Origin: an uncultured Fusobacterium sp.
Lineage (GTDB): Bacteria; Fusobacteriota; Fusobacteriia; Fusobacteriales; Fusobacteriaceae
Reading direction: 5' to 3'
Assembly (NCBI GenBank): GCA_900545035.1
Contig: UQXM01000007.1
Location: 1-26,916, forward strand
DNA: 26,916 bases
Position numbers and translations under genes: made by a program. Below are positions 8,287-16,281 of this stretch, piece by piece. The first letter of the stretch is position 1, and each line of letters starts with the position of its first letter. The notes below the pieces were generated by a model. The model saw only the letters and a list, made by a program, of their open reading frames with translations, had not been told where the DNA came from and made no database searches.

Positions 8287-8589
8287 TTATTTTATATTTT
8301 TTATTTCTGCTGAAATTTTTGGTTTTTCAGTATTTTCTTTAAAAAGAATTATTGTTTTACCGATAATTCCCACAACTTCACATCCTGTTTTTTCCTCAAT
8401 CTCTTTTGCAACTTCCTCTTTTTCAACTCTTGAATTTTGTAAAATTTTTACTTTTATAAGTTCCCTTGATTCTATAACATCAAGTATGCTTTGAGCCTGA
8501 TTATCTGTAAATCCGTCTTTTCCAAGTCTTACCATTGGCTCAAGATCATGTGCCGCTTTTCTTAAATATTCTCTTTGTCTGCTGTTCAT
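8287..8589 (-). CDS. yhbY: YhbY-type CRM-domain RNA-binding protein
   Basis: Small CRM-domain protein; family members associate with pre-50S ribosomal particles. The 100-residue product has the CRM signature order: RQREYLRKAAHDLEPMVRLG at 4-23, GFTDNQAQSILDVIESRELI at 26-45, IKVKIL, and a GKTIILFK strand near the end (the GxxG-bearing KH-like fold). About 15 extra polar residues follow the domain. The ATG at 8589 has GGAG upstream. It follows rnj by 43 bp, so a ribosome-assembly protein is paired with the main RNA-decay and rRNA-processing nuclease. Confidence 0.93.
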   Translation of the reverse strand: MNSRQREYLRKAAHDLEPMVRLGKDGFTDNQAQSILDVIESRELIKVKILQNSRVEKEEVAKEIEEKTGCEVVGIIGKTIILFKENTEKPKISAEIKNIK

Positions 8590-8632
8590 TAAATTTATTC
8601 TCCTTTATTTTCCAAATATTTTATTTTTTATT

Positions 8633-10432
8633 TTATATTTCCATTACAATAGGAAGTATCACAGGATTTCTCTTTGTCTTGCTGTACACAAATTTTGACA
8701 CTGCCTCTTTTGTAAGATTTTTTATAGGCGTCCAGTCTTTTATAACTGTATCCTCCAACTTTCTAAGTTTTTCATTTATATGTTCCATAGTTCCGCTTAT
8801 CAGTTCTTCCGAGTCTTTTGAATAAGTAAATCCCCTTGTAACTATTTCAGGACCTGCAACAATTTTTCCTGTTTCTTTGTTCAGTGTAAATACAACTATT
8901 ATTACTCCGTCTTGTGAAAGCTGTTGTCTGTCTCTTAAAACAGTCTGCCCGATATCTCCAACTCCAAGTCCGTCAATGAATGTTGCCCCGGCACTTACTT
9001 TTCCTTTTATTTTTACACCACTTTTTGTTATTTCTATCTTGTTTCCGTTAAGCCCTAGAAGTGTGTTTGCTTTAGGCACTCCTGTATTTATTGCTGTTTC
9101 AATATGAGCTTTCAGCATTTTGTATTCCCCATGAACAGGCATAAAATATTTTGGCTTTATCAGACTGAGCATAAGCTCCTGTTCTTTTATGCTTGCATGT
9201 CCTGATACATGAATTCCAGCAACTTTTTTGAAAATAACTTCCGCATCATATTTTAAAAGATTATTTATATTTTTGGAAACAGCTTTTTCATTTCCGGGAA
9301 TAGGAGTTGCAGATATTATTACTGTATCTCCCTCTTTTATCTTTGTATGTTTGTGAATATTCTGAGCTATTCTCGAAAGAGAGGCCATAGGCTCTCCCTG
9401 TGTTCCTGTGCAAAGAATTACGACCTTATTGTCTTTCTGCTCTTCCACTTCTGAAAGAGGTATCATAGTGTCTTTTTTAATTTTCAGATATCCCATTTTT
9501 GAAGCTATATCAAAAACTTTTACAAGACTTCTTCCGTCAATCGCAATCTTTCTTCCGTAAGATTCTGCTATTGTTACAATCTGCTGAAGTCTGTGAATGT
9601 GTGAAGCAAAAGCTGCCACAATTATTCTTCCTTTAGCTTTTGCAAACTCTATCTGAAATGCTGCTCCAACTGATCTTTCAGAAGGAGTATAACCTTCTAC
9701 CTCTGAATTTGTGGAATCTGCAAGAAGAAGATCCACTCCTTTTTCTCCAATCTGTGCAAGTCTTGCAAGGTCAGTTCCCAGTCCGTCAACAGGAGTTAAA
9801 TCTATTTTAAAATCCCCTGTAAATAAAACTGTTCCGGCAGGTGTTGTTACAAGAATCGCATAAGAATCTGCTATTGAGTGTGTTACTCTTATAAATTCAA
9901 CATTGAAATATTTTCCCACTTTTACTTTTGAACGATTTTTTACCTCTCTCATTTTAGGCAGATCTCTCATTTTCAGATTTTCAAATTTTCCCTCTATAAG
10001 AGCAAGAGTAAGTTTTCCTGAAAATATTGAAACCTCTTTATCTATTTTTTGATAAAGATATGGAATTGAACCTATATGGTCTTCATGCCCGTGAGTTACA
10101 AATAAACCTTTTATTTTATTTTTATTATTTTCCACATATGAGAAATCAGGAATTACTAAATCTACTCCCAAAAGCCCCTCTCCCGGAAATCCAACTCCGC
10201 AATCAATTATGATTATTTCATCTCTGTACTGAACAAGAGACATATTTTTTCCTATTTCATCGAGTCCTCCAAGAGGAATTACATACATTTTTTCCTCTTT
10301 CAGTTCTTTTAAATCTTTTTCATTTTTTATTTCCTGTATATTTTTTATCTCAAGATTTTCAGCCGGGATATTCAGTTTGTCTTCTGCCTTTTTACCCCGT
10401 CTGCTTCTTGCTTTTTTTATTATTCTTTCCAT
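8633..10432 (-). CDS. rnj: Ribonuclease J (metallo-beta-lactamase/beta-CASP RNase)
   Basis: 5'-3' exo- and endoribonuclease for mRNA turnover and rRNA maturation. The 599-residue protein has a metallo-beta-lactamase core with HGHEDH at 114-119 (zinc ligands), FTGDFKID, the beta-CASP insertion, CTGTQGEPMASLSRIA, the VSGHAS metal-site motif and PVHGEYKML, followed by the RNase J C-terminal domain. The conserved enzyme begins near residue 49 (MYVIPLGGLDEIGKN). The first 48 residues are a lysine-rich, low-complexity extension. The ATG at 10432 has AAGGAG about 4-5 bp upstream, but the internal ATG at 10288 also has GAGG 5 bp upstream, so a 551-residue form (the usual length) may be made as well. 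Whether it is rnjA or rnjB cannot be decided here. Confidence 0.96.
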   Translation of the reverse strand: MERIIKKARSRRGKKAEDKLNIPAENLEIKNIQEIKNEKDLKELKEEKMYVIPLGGLDEIGKNMSLVQYRDEIIIIDCGVGFPGEGLLGVDLVIPDFSYVENNKNKIKGLFVTHGHEDHIGSIPYLYQKIDKEVSIFSGKLTLALIEGKFENLKMRDLPKMREVKNRSKVKVGKYFNVEFIRVTHSIADSYAILVTTPAGTVLFTGDFKIDLTPVDGLGTDLARLAQIGEKGVDLLLADSTNSEVEGYTPSERSVGAAFQIEFAKAKGRIIVAAFASHIHRLQQIVTIAESYGRKIAIDGRSLVKVFDIASKMGYLKIKKDTMIPLSEVEEQKDNKVVILCTGTQGEPMASLSRIAQNIHKHTKIKEGDTVIISATPIPGNEKAVSKNINNLLKYDAEVIFKKVAGIHVSGHASIKEQELMLSLIKPKYFMPVHGEYKMLKAHIETAINTGVPKANTLLGLNGNKIEITKSGVKIKGKVSAGATFIDGLGVGDIGQTVLRDRQQLSQDGVIIVVFTLNKETGKIVAGPEIVTRGFTYSKDSEELISGTMEHINEKLRKLEDTVIKDWTPIKNLTKEAVSKFVYSKTKRNPVILPIVMEI

Positions 10433-10445
10433 TTTTCTCCTTACC

Positions 10446-10457
10446 GTATTATAATAC
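10446..10457 (-). promoter_or_regulatory. Candidate rnj promoter -10 within a 12-bp perfect palindrome
   Basis: GTATTATAATAC is its own reverse complement and contains TATAAT on the minus strand (10448-10453). The -10 lies about 16 bp before the rnj ATG, so transcription would begin near 10441 and leave a leader of only about 9 bases holding AAGGAG. The -35 region is AT-rich and poor (TTTTAA at a 17-bp spacer). The palindrome could be an operator or chance in AT-rich DNA. Confidence 0.4.
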
Positions 10458-10465
10458 TAAATCTT

Positions 10466-10619
10466 TAAAATTAAAATTCTCGATATTAAAAATATATGCG
10501 TAATTTATGCAGCGAAACAGAATACTGAAAATTTGATGTTTGAACGAAGTGAGTTTCAAATTTTCTTTCTGTGAGCAAAATAAATAGCTGATATTTTTTC
10601 TTAGAGAATTTTAATTTTA
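10466..10619. repeat. 154-bp imperfect palindromic element between mrdA and rnj
   Basis: The outer arms are a perfect 16-bp inverted repeat: 10466-10481 (taaaattaaaattctc) against 10604-10619. Near the centre a second perfect 10-bp pair, gaaaatttga (10527-10536) and tcaaattttc (10556-10565), encloses 19 bases containing gaacgaagtgag. Between the two, the arms still match with small gaps (for example gc, then a TA-rich run, then cagaa on both sides), so the whole segment folds as one long hairpin. It overlaps the mrdA stop codon (10617-10619). It holds no open frame. It may be a MITE-like or palindromic interspersed repeat, or an mRNA 3'/5' structure. Confidence 0.75.
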
Positions 10620-12419
10620 CAAATCATACAAGGATAAATATTGGTCAATGAACTTCTTTGCCACTCCACCTGCAACAGCTCCTCCGCTTCCTGCTCCTTG
10701 AAGCAGCACAACAAAAACTATTTCTGGATTGTCAGCAGGAAAATATCCCGCTACCCATGCGTGAGTTTCTTTAAACTGTGAGTTCTGTGCAGAACCACTT
10801 TTTGCAGCAATTTTAAGTCCTGGTGTTCTCAATATTTTTCCTGTTCCGTTTTTTTCTTCCACCACTCCTATCATAGCATTTTTAAGCATTTTGTAATATG
10901 AGTTCGGATAATTTACCTGAATACTCTTTACTTTTTCTGTTTCCTCAACTGTATTTCCGTCGGAAATATAATCAACAAGTCTTGGTCTGTAAGCATATCC
11001 CTGATTTGCCAGAACAGAATAAGCCTGTGCAACCTGCAGAGGCGTTGCTGTCATATATCCCTGTCCTATTGCAAAAATAATTGTATCTCCTGTATACCAT
11101 CCTTCTTTAAATCTTTTTTTCTTCCATTCGGGAGACGGAACAAGTCCGCTTTTTTCTCCCGGAATGTCTATTCCGGTAGGTTTTCCAAAGCTGAAATTTT
11201 TTACATTTTTGGTAATTACAGCAGAACCGTATTCATGTGCTCCCCTATAAAAATACACATTGGCAGATTCAATTATTGCTTTTCTCAAATCAACATAGCC
11301 GTGTCCCCCATGCTTCCAAGATCTCCACTTCCATTCACCTATTCTGTATGCTCCGTCATCATAAAACTGTTCTTTCGGATTAAGCCCAGCTTCCAAAAAT
11401 GAAAAAGCAACAAAAGGTTTGAACACAGACCCCGGAGGATATTCTCCCGATATTGATTTATTGGTAAGAGGTTTTCTTTTGTCATAAAGAATATCGTTCC
11501 ATAAATCAGCAGGGATTGAGGAACTGAATGTATTAAGAGGGTATGTGGGATAACTTACCATAGTAAGAACTTTTCCGTTTTTGGGATTTACTGCTATCAT
11601 GCTTCCCACAAGTTTCTGCTCTTTAAAAATATTCTCCATATAATTCTGCAGTCTCATGTCCAGTGTAAGATGAACATCTTTTCCTTTTACAGGAGGTTTT
11701 CTTTTTATTGTTTTCTGTGCTATAGATCTGGCATTTACTTCAAAATACTCATATCCCTTTTCCCCTCTCAAAATTTTATCATACTGTTTCTCGATTCCCT
11801 CTTTTCCAATAACATCTCTGTCATCATATCCTTCATCTTTTAATGTTTCGTATTCTTTATTGGAAATTTTTTTCACATATCCTATAACATGAGAGGCACT
11901 TTCATCATTCAAATATTTTCTTTTGAAATATGTTTCCACTTGCAGATAAGGAAACTCATTTTTTCTTTCCAAAATCTTATGTGCTGTTTCTTCGTCAAGG
12001 TCTTCCATTATGGTATTTTCTCTTGTATACATAGAGATTTCTCCATATTTTATTCTTTTTTCGATATATTCCTCTGTTCTTCCTGTCAGTTCACTTATAG
12101 ATTTCAGAATTTTTTCATCAAATTTTCTCTCGTTCAGATAATTAAGTCTGTACCCTATTTTATTGGTTGCAATAATTTCTCCGTTTACATCTATAATATT
12201 TCCTCTCAATGCATCATTTCTTACAAATTTTACACGGTTGTTCTCAGCTTTGTATTTGTATTCATCAAATTTATAAATCTGAAGATATCCCATTCTTACT
12301 ACCAAAAGAGTAAATACTGTAAGCATTACTATTTTCACAATAAGACATCTGTCCGAATTTGACTCTCCAAGCTTCATTCCTTTTATTTTTTTGCTTTTTA
12401 AATCTTTCATCTTTATCAT
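10617..12419 (-). CDS. mrdA: Penicillin-binding protein 2 (elongasome transpeptidase)
   Basis: Monofunctional class B transpeptidase that crosslinks peptidoglycan during rod elongation. It is anchored in the inner membrane with its catalytic domain outside. The 600-residue protein has one membrane segment (about 27-46), the non-catalytic pedestal with RGNIIDVNG (72-80) and VIGKEGIEKQYD (203-214), and the penicillin-binding motifs SVFK (S331, K334), SAN (385-387) and KSG (540-542). KSG in place of the commoner KTG is an accepted variant in PBP2 and PBP3 proteins. The ATG shares a base with the mreD stop (TAATG), so it is translationally coupled to mreD. No rodA follows; the 154-bp palindromic element does. 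Confidence 0.95.
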   Translation of the reverse strand: MIKMKDLKSKKIKGMKLGESNSDRCLIVKIVMLTVFTLLVVRMGYLQIYKFDEYKYKAENNRVKFVRNDALRGNIIDVNGEIIATNKIGYRLNYLNERKFDEKILKSISELTGRTEEYIEKRIKYGEISMYTRENTIMEDLDEETAHKILERKNEFPYLQVETYFKRKYLNDESASHVIGYVKKISNKEYETLKDEGYDDRDVIGKEGIEKQYDKILRGEKGYEYFEVNARSIAQKTIKRKPPVKGKDVHLTLDMRLQNYMENIFKEQKLVGSMIAVNPKNGKVLTMVSYPTYPLNTFSSSIPADLWNDILYDKRKPLTNKSISGEYPPGSVFKPFVAFSFLEAGLNPKEQFYDDGAYRIGEWKWRSWKHGGHGYVDLRKAIIESANVYFYRGAHEYGSAVITKNVKNFSFGKPTGIDIPGEKSGLVPSPEWKKKRFKEGWYTGDTIIFAIGQGYMTATPLQVAQAYSVLANQGYAYRPRLVDYISDGNTVEETEKVKSIQVNYPNSYYKMLKNAMIGVVEEKNGTGKILRTPGLKIAAKSGSAQNSQFKETHAWVAGYFPADNPEIVFVVLLQGAGSGGAVAGGVAKKFIDQYLSLYDL

Positions 12420-12835
12420 TACTGAACTGCACCTGCTTTTGTTTTCTTATATATTTTCATAAAAATATAGTTAAAAATATTATAAAAGATGAAAGGAACA
12501 AAAATTCCCAAGTAATCAAGCCCTTTTTCAAAAGCTCCCCACCACAAAATCTGTTCTGCCAATGAAAATATTAAAATATTTATATATGTATATTTAATAT
12601 GTTTCAGCATATTGTAAAAAATAATATAAAATACTGCAAACCATGCAAGTATTTCCAGAGTCATATCTGTCTGAAGAGAATATATAAGTCCTGTAACACC
12701 TACAAGAATTAAAGATTTTTCTGTTTTAAGGGTTGTCTGATATAACAAATAGGGCATAATAAATATACCATTCGAAATTTGAATGGAAATACTTCCCACT
12801 ATAAAAATTAAAATAATATAAATTATATCCAGCAT
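12419..12835 (-). CDS. mreD: MreD-like rod-shape-determining membrane protein
   Basis: A very hydrophobic 138-residue protein with about five membrane segments (roughly 3-25, 40-56, 60-78, 84-103 and 108-130) and the short polar loops seen in MreD. The identification rests mainly on topology, the PYLL segment near 28-31, and position directly upstream of and coupled to mrdA, the usual mreD-mrdA arrangement. MreD is generally 160-175 residues, so this copy is short. The ATG at 12835 has GAGGGA about 4 bp upstream with GGAG further up. No mreB or mreC is present in the window; in many bacteria they would precede mreD, and here a LytR_C-domain gene takes that place. Confidence 0.65.
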   Translation of the reverse strand: MLDIIYIILIFIVGSISIQISNGIFIMPYLLYQTTLKTEKSLILVGVTGLIYSLQTDMTLEILAWFAVFYIIFYNMLKHIKYTYINILIFSLAEQILWWGAFEKGLDYLGIFVPFIFYNIFNYIFMKIYKKTKAGAVQ

Positions 12836-12865
12836 TTTCCCTCTGCTCCAAATTAAATTGTTAAA

Positions 12866-13855
12866 CTATTCTGCCACAACAACCACTTTGTTCTGCAGAT
12901 CATTTTTTTCCACAAATTTGTCAATTCCAAGTTTTTTACCTATTTTATAAGCTATATAATAATCCTCTTTGTTGTAATTGATAAGAGTATCTGTTCCTTT
13001 TACATTTTCTTTTCTTTGCACAACATCATTGTATCCGTCTTTTTTCAATGTTGCTGCATAAGCATCTGCACCTGCTCCCTCTCCCACGATTTCAACAGTA
13101 AAGATTTTTCTTTCCTCTTTACCAAGAACAAATACTACATTTGCAAGAGTGGGAATAGTTGCATCCTCTTTTATTTTAAAATATTTTTCATTTATTTTCA
13201 TTACAAGCTCTTCAACTTTATCTTTGGGCAGGTCATTTATAATTACATAAGACTGCTCTCCGTTTGTTTCGTAGTTTGCAGCATTGTATTTTACTCCCAG
13301 TTCTCTGTGGAGTCTTTCTCCTGTTCTTCTTGCATGTCCTGCTCTTCCGTTGGCATTTAATATATCAACAATAATATTTTCATTTGCTATATTTTTTATA
13401 TTTTTATCTCTGAACAAATCATCAAACATAGACTCCATATTTGATGTAAGAATATGTCTTCTCTCATTTATCATAACTTCGGGAATATTTCTTGCATTTT
13501 TTACATTGATATCAACTTCCCCGAATTTTATTACTTTATATTTTTCCACTTTTTCAGGAAGCACAGCATTCACTCTGTTCAATACTTCCTCATAATTTTT
13601 TACTTTTACCAAATCTCTGAAACTTATATCCTTATCAACCTGAATGTCAAAAGGTATTTTTATTGCCAGTTTATCTTCATACACCACAAACAGATTATCT
13701 TTTCCCACGATCATATATCTGTCCCAGTCTTTTATATCTTTGTTGCCGTTTATAAGATTGTATATAAGCATTCCGATAAGAAGAAACAGTACAGCTATTC
13801 CTCCCAAAACATATTTTACTCTAGGGTTTGATGATTTTTTTTTATTCAGTTTCAC
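12866..13855 (-). CDS. Membrane-anchored protein with two LytR_C-like domains
   Basis: The 329-residue product has a basic cytosolic start, one membrane segment (about 14-33), then an extracytoplasmic part. Residues 161-247 match the LytR_C pattern: IIVDILNANGRAGHARRTG, then ANVVFVLGKE at the end. Residues 251-328 look like a second, diverged copy: FTVEIVGEGAGADAYAATLK, ending NKVVVVAE. Residues about 45-150 faintly recall a LytR-CpsA-Psr core (AIKIPFD) but lack its conserved arginines, so no glycopolymer ligase activity is claimed. The start is GTG at 13855 with GGAG about 10 bp upstream, overlapping the end of mtaB by 14 bp. It lies next to mreD and mrdA, which fits an envelope role. The exact function is unknown. 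Confidence 0.85.
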   Translation of the reverse strand: MKLNKKKSSNPRVKYVLGGIAVLFLLIGMLIYNLINGNKDIKDWDRYMIVGKDNLFVVYEDKLAIKIPFDIQVDKDISFRDLVKVKNYEEVLNRVNAVLPEKVEKYKVIKFGEVDINVKNARNIPEVMINERRHILTSNMESMFDDLFRDKNIKNIANENIIVDILNANGRAGHARRTGERLHRELGVKYNAANYETNGEQSYVIINDLPKDKVEELVMKINEKYFKIKEDATIPTLANVVFVLGKEERKIFTVEIVGEGAGADAYAATLKKDGYNDVVQRKENVKGTDTLINYNKEDYYIAYKIGKKLGIDKFVEKNDLQNKVVVVAE

Positions 13856-15146
13856 CTGTCAACAGCTCCTTTTCCATTCCTGTAATTTTTACATTTACTT
13901 CATCATTAACATTCAGATTGTCAGCATATACTTTCACTCTCAAATAATTCTCGCTGTAACCTAAATAACCGTTTCCTTTTTTTTCTTCTATCAATACATT
14001 TAAAGTTTTTCCAATATATTTTTCTCTCACTTTCACAGCACTTTCTTTTTCTGAATTTTCAAGGTCTGCTGCTCTTCTTTTTTTCTCGGCAGGAGATACC
14101 TTGTTTTTAAAAGTTGCCGCAAGAGTGTTTTCTCTTTCTGAATAAGGGAATACATGAAGAGTTGAAAATCCTATCTCTTTTATAAGATTTTTGCTGCTCT
14201 CGTACATCTCCTCTGTTTCTCCGGGAAATCCGACAATAACATCGGCAGTGTATTCTATATTTTCAACATTCTCTCTAAGTGCTGAAAGTCTGTCCACAAT
14301 AAGCTCTGTCCCATATTTTCTTCTCATACCTTTTAATACTTCATCATTGCATGACTGCAGAGATATGTGAAGATGAGGCATTATTTTTTTATTATTCTTC
14401 ATTATATTAATAAATCTCTCATTTATTTTATCCGGATACATAGAACCTATTCTTATTCTGGTAATTCCTTCTACTTTTACAACTGCTTCCAAAAGGTCTT
14501 CGAAAGTTATTTTTTCTTCAAAATCCTCTCCGTATGCTCCAAGATTTATTCCTATAAGAATTATCTCCTTAAATCCCTCTGCTGAAAGTTTTTCAGCTTC
14601 TTCTATAATATTTTCAAGTTTTCTTGATCTACTCTTTCCTCTTCCGAAAGGAATTTTACAGTATGAACAAAAATTATTACACCCGTCCTGAATTTTTATA
14701 TATGCTCTTGACATTTCTCTGAAAGTTGAGAATTCAAATTCTTTATACTCTTCCTCTTTAAAAATATCATCAAGCACAACATGAGAGGACGGTTTCCTCT
14801 CTATATTTTCAATAAGGTCTATAACTCCTGTTTTGTTGCTGTTTCCCACAACATAATCAACTTCTTCTATTTCAAGAAGCTCTTTTGCATTTGTCTGTGC
14901 ATAACATCCAGTTACTATAACTTTGGAATTTTCATTTGCCTTTTTGGCTCTTCTCAAAATATTTCTTGTTTTTCTGTCTGCCACTGATGTTACTGTACAA
15001 GAATTTACAACATAAAAATCTGCACATTCTTCAAAAGGTACTTCTTCATATCCCAATTTTACCAATTTATTTTTAAGGCTCTCTGTTTCATACTGATTAA
15101 CTTTGCATCCCAAAGTATAAAACGCCACTTTTTTATTGAAACTCAT
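13842..15146 (-). CDS. mtaB: tRNA N6-threonylcarbamoyladenosine(37) methylthiotransferase MtaB
   Basis: Radical-SAM methylthiotransferase that converts t6A37 to ms2t6A37 in ANN-decoding tRNAs. The 434-residue protein has the three-part MTTase layout: an N-terminal UPF0004 domain with LGCKVNQYE and cluster cysteines C14, C50 and C81; a radical-SAM domain with C156-xxx-C160-xx-C163 (DGCNNFCSYCKIPFGRG); and a C-terminal TRAM domain (about 370-432). GCKVNQYET and the IQDGCNNFCSYC context favour MtaB over MiaB or RimO. The start at 15146 has AGGAGG upstream and overlaps the end of rsmE by 14 bp. Length is normal. Confidence 0.94.
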   Translation of the reverse strand: MSFNKKVAFYTLGCKVNQYETESLKNKLVKLGYEEVPFEECADFYVVNSCTVTSVADRKTRNILRRAKKANENSKVIVTGCYAQTNAKELLEIEEVDYVVGNSNKTGVIDLIENIERKPSSHVVLDDIFKEEEYKEFEFSTFREMSRAYIKIQDGCNNFCSYCKIPFGRGKSRSRKLENIIEEAEKLSAEGFKEIILIGINLGAYGEDFEEKITFEDLLEAVVKVEGITRIRIGSMYPDKINERFINIMKNNKKIMPHLHISLQSCNDEVLKGMRRKYGTELIVDRLSALRENVENIEYTADVIVGFPGETEEMYESSKNLIKEIGFSTLHVFPYSERENTLAATFKNKVSPAEKKRRAADLENSEKESAVKVREKYIGKTLNVLIEEKKGNGYLGYSENYLRVKVYADNLNVNDEVNVKITGMEKELLTGETE

Positions 15147-15849
15147 TTACTAATATTCCTCCTACTACGATAGAAGCCGTTTCTGCTCTCAAAATATTTT
15201 TTCCCAGCGTAACAATTTTTACATTTGGGATTGACTGCAGATATTCTATCTCGCTGATATCAAAGCCCCCTTCAGCTCCTATTAAGTACAGAACTCTCTT
15301 CGGCACAGTGTTAAGTCCTTTCAAAAGATTTTTCAGACTGTGCTCCTCCTCACATTCATAAGGTACAATTACCATATCATATTGTAAATAGTCAATATCT
15401 TTTAACTTTTTTATATTATCTATTTCCAAAAGTTTTACTCTCTGACATTGTTTTGTTGCTTCTTTCACCACTGTATCCCATTTATCTTTTTTTTCACTGA
15501 GTTTTACTATTGTTCTTTTTGTTTCCATAGGAATTATTTTGTCTATTCCTATTTCTGTCAGTTTTTGAATTGCAAGTTCCATTTTATCATTTTTGATTAT
15601 ACTTAATCCTGCTGTAATTTCTGTATTTTTTACAAAAGTATCCTCTCTTGTTTCCAAAATTTCAAGAACAATCTCTTTTTTTTCAATCACAATAACTCGG
15701 CATATATATTCATTCATTCCGTCAACTGCTCTTATTACTTCTCCCTCTTTTACTCTGAAAGCATTTTTAAGATGGTTGATATCATTTTTGTCATTAATAA
15801 AAATTCTGTCTGCCTGAATATTTTTACTCTCTATTATAACACTTATCAT
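15133..15849 (-). CDS. rsmE: 16S rRNA (uracil(1498)-N3)-methyltransferase RsmE
   Basis: SPOUT-class methyltransferase for m3U1498 of 16S rRNA. The 238-residue protein has an N-terminal PUA-like part (HLKNAFRVKEGEVIRAVDG, 26-44) and the C-terminal knotted SAM-binding domain with IGAEGGFDISEIE (190-202) and LGKNILRAETA (215-225). The KMELAIQKLTEIGI and EATKQCQR segments are also typical. In the last of these a Lys stands where many homologues have Glu. The ATG at 15849 follows an AGGAG site. It sits 9 bp after the Rrf2 gene and overlaps mtaB. Confidence 0.95.
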   Translation of the reverse strand: MISVIIESKNIQADRIFINDKNDINHLKNAFRVKEGEVIRAVDGMNEYICRVIVIEKKEIVLEILETREDTFVKNTEITAGLSIIKNDKMELAIQKLTEIGIDKIIPMETKRTIVKLSEKKDKWDTVVKEATKQCQRVKLLEIDNIKKLKDIDYLQYDMVIVPYECEEEHSLKNLLKGLNTVPKRVLYLIGAEGGFDISEIEYLQSIPNVKIVTLGKNILRAETASIVVGGILVNEFQ

Positions 15850-15858
15850 GTAAAACTC

Positions 15859-16281
15859 CTATATCATATCTCTGTTTTTTATCAGCTCGTCAAGTGTTGT
15901 GCTTTTTAAAATATCTTTCATGGCACTGTCAAGTTTTCTCCAGATACAGCTGTCTGTGCAGCTGCTGTCTGTACAATCCTTTGTTTCTTTTACATTTTCA
16001 TTGCAGTTGATAACTTTTGTATCATCATCAAGAATTTTGTAAAGTTTGTAAAGAGTAATTTCGGCAGGATTTTTTGAAAGCTTGTATCCTCCGTTTGGTC
16101 CTCTTTTCCCCTCAATTATATTTTCATTTTTCAATTTATAAAGTATCTGCTCCAGATACTGTACTGATATATCCTCTTTTTCTGATATTTCTTTTATTCT
16201 CACTATTCTGTCTTTGGCACTTTCTTCAGCTATATAAACAAGTGCTTTCAATCCATATCTTACTTTTGTGCTTATTTTCAT
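15859..16281 (-). CDS. Rrf2-family transcriptional regulator with four clustered cysteines
   Basis: The 140-residue protein shows the Rrf2 winged helix: MKISTKVRYGLKALVYIAEE at 1-20, the recognition region SVQYLEQILYKLK (39-51) and the wing KRGPNGGYKLSK (59-70). Cysteines at 93, 103, 108 and 112 lie where IscR-like members hold an Fe-S cluster, though their spacing (9, 4 and 3 residues between) differs from IscR (C-x5-C-x5-C). A cluster, redox switch or cysteine-sensing role is plausible but unproven. The start ATG overlaps the ruvB stop as ATGA, with AAGGAG upstream inside the ruvB coding end, so expression is coupled to ruvB. No iscS, iscU or cysteine gene is adjacent, so the target genes are unknown. 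Confidence 0.92.
   Translation of the reverse strand: MKISTKVRYGLKALVYIAEESAKDRIVRIKEISEKEDISVQYLEQILYKLKNENIIEGKRGPNGGYKLSKNPAEITLYKLYKILDDDTKVINCNENVKETKDCTDSSCTDSCIWRKLDSAMKDILKSTTLDELIKNRDMI

Noticed and set aside
11889..12362. 157-codon plus-strand open frame inside mrdA
   Set aside because: Antisense to the conserved PBP2 frame; composition (Phe, Ser, Cys, Tyr) is typical of reverse-complement shadows in AT-rich genes.
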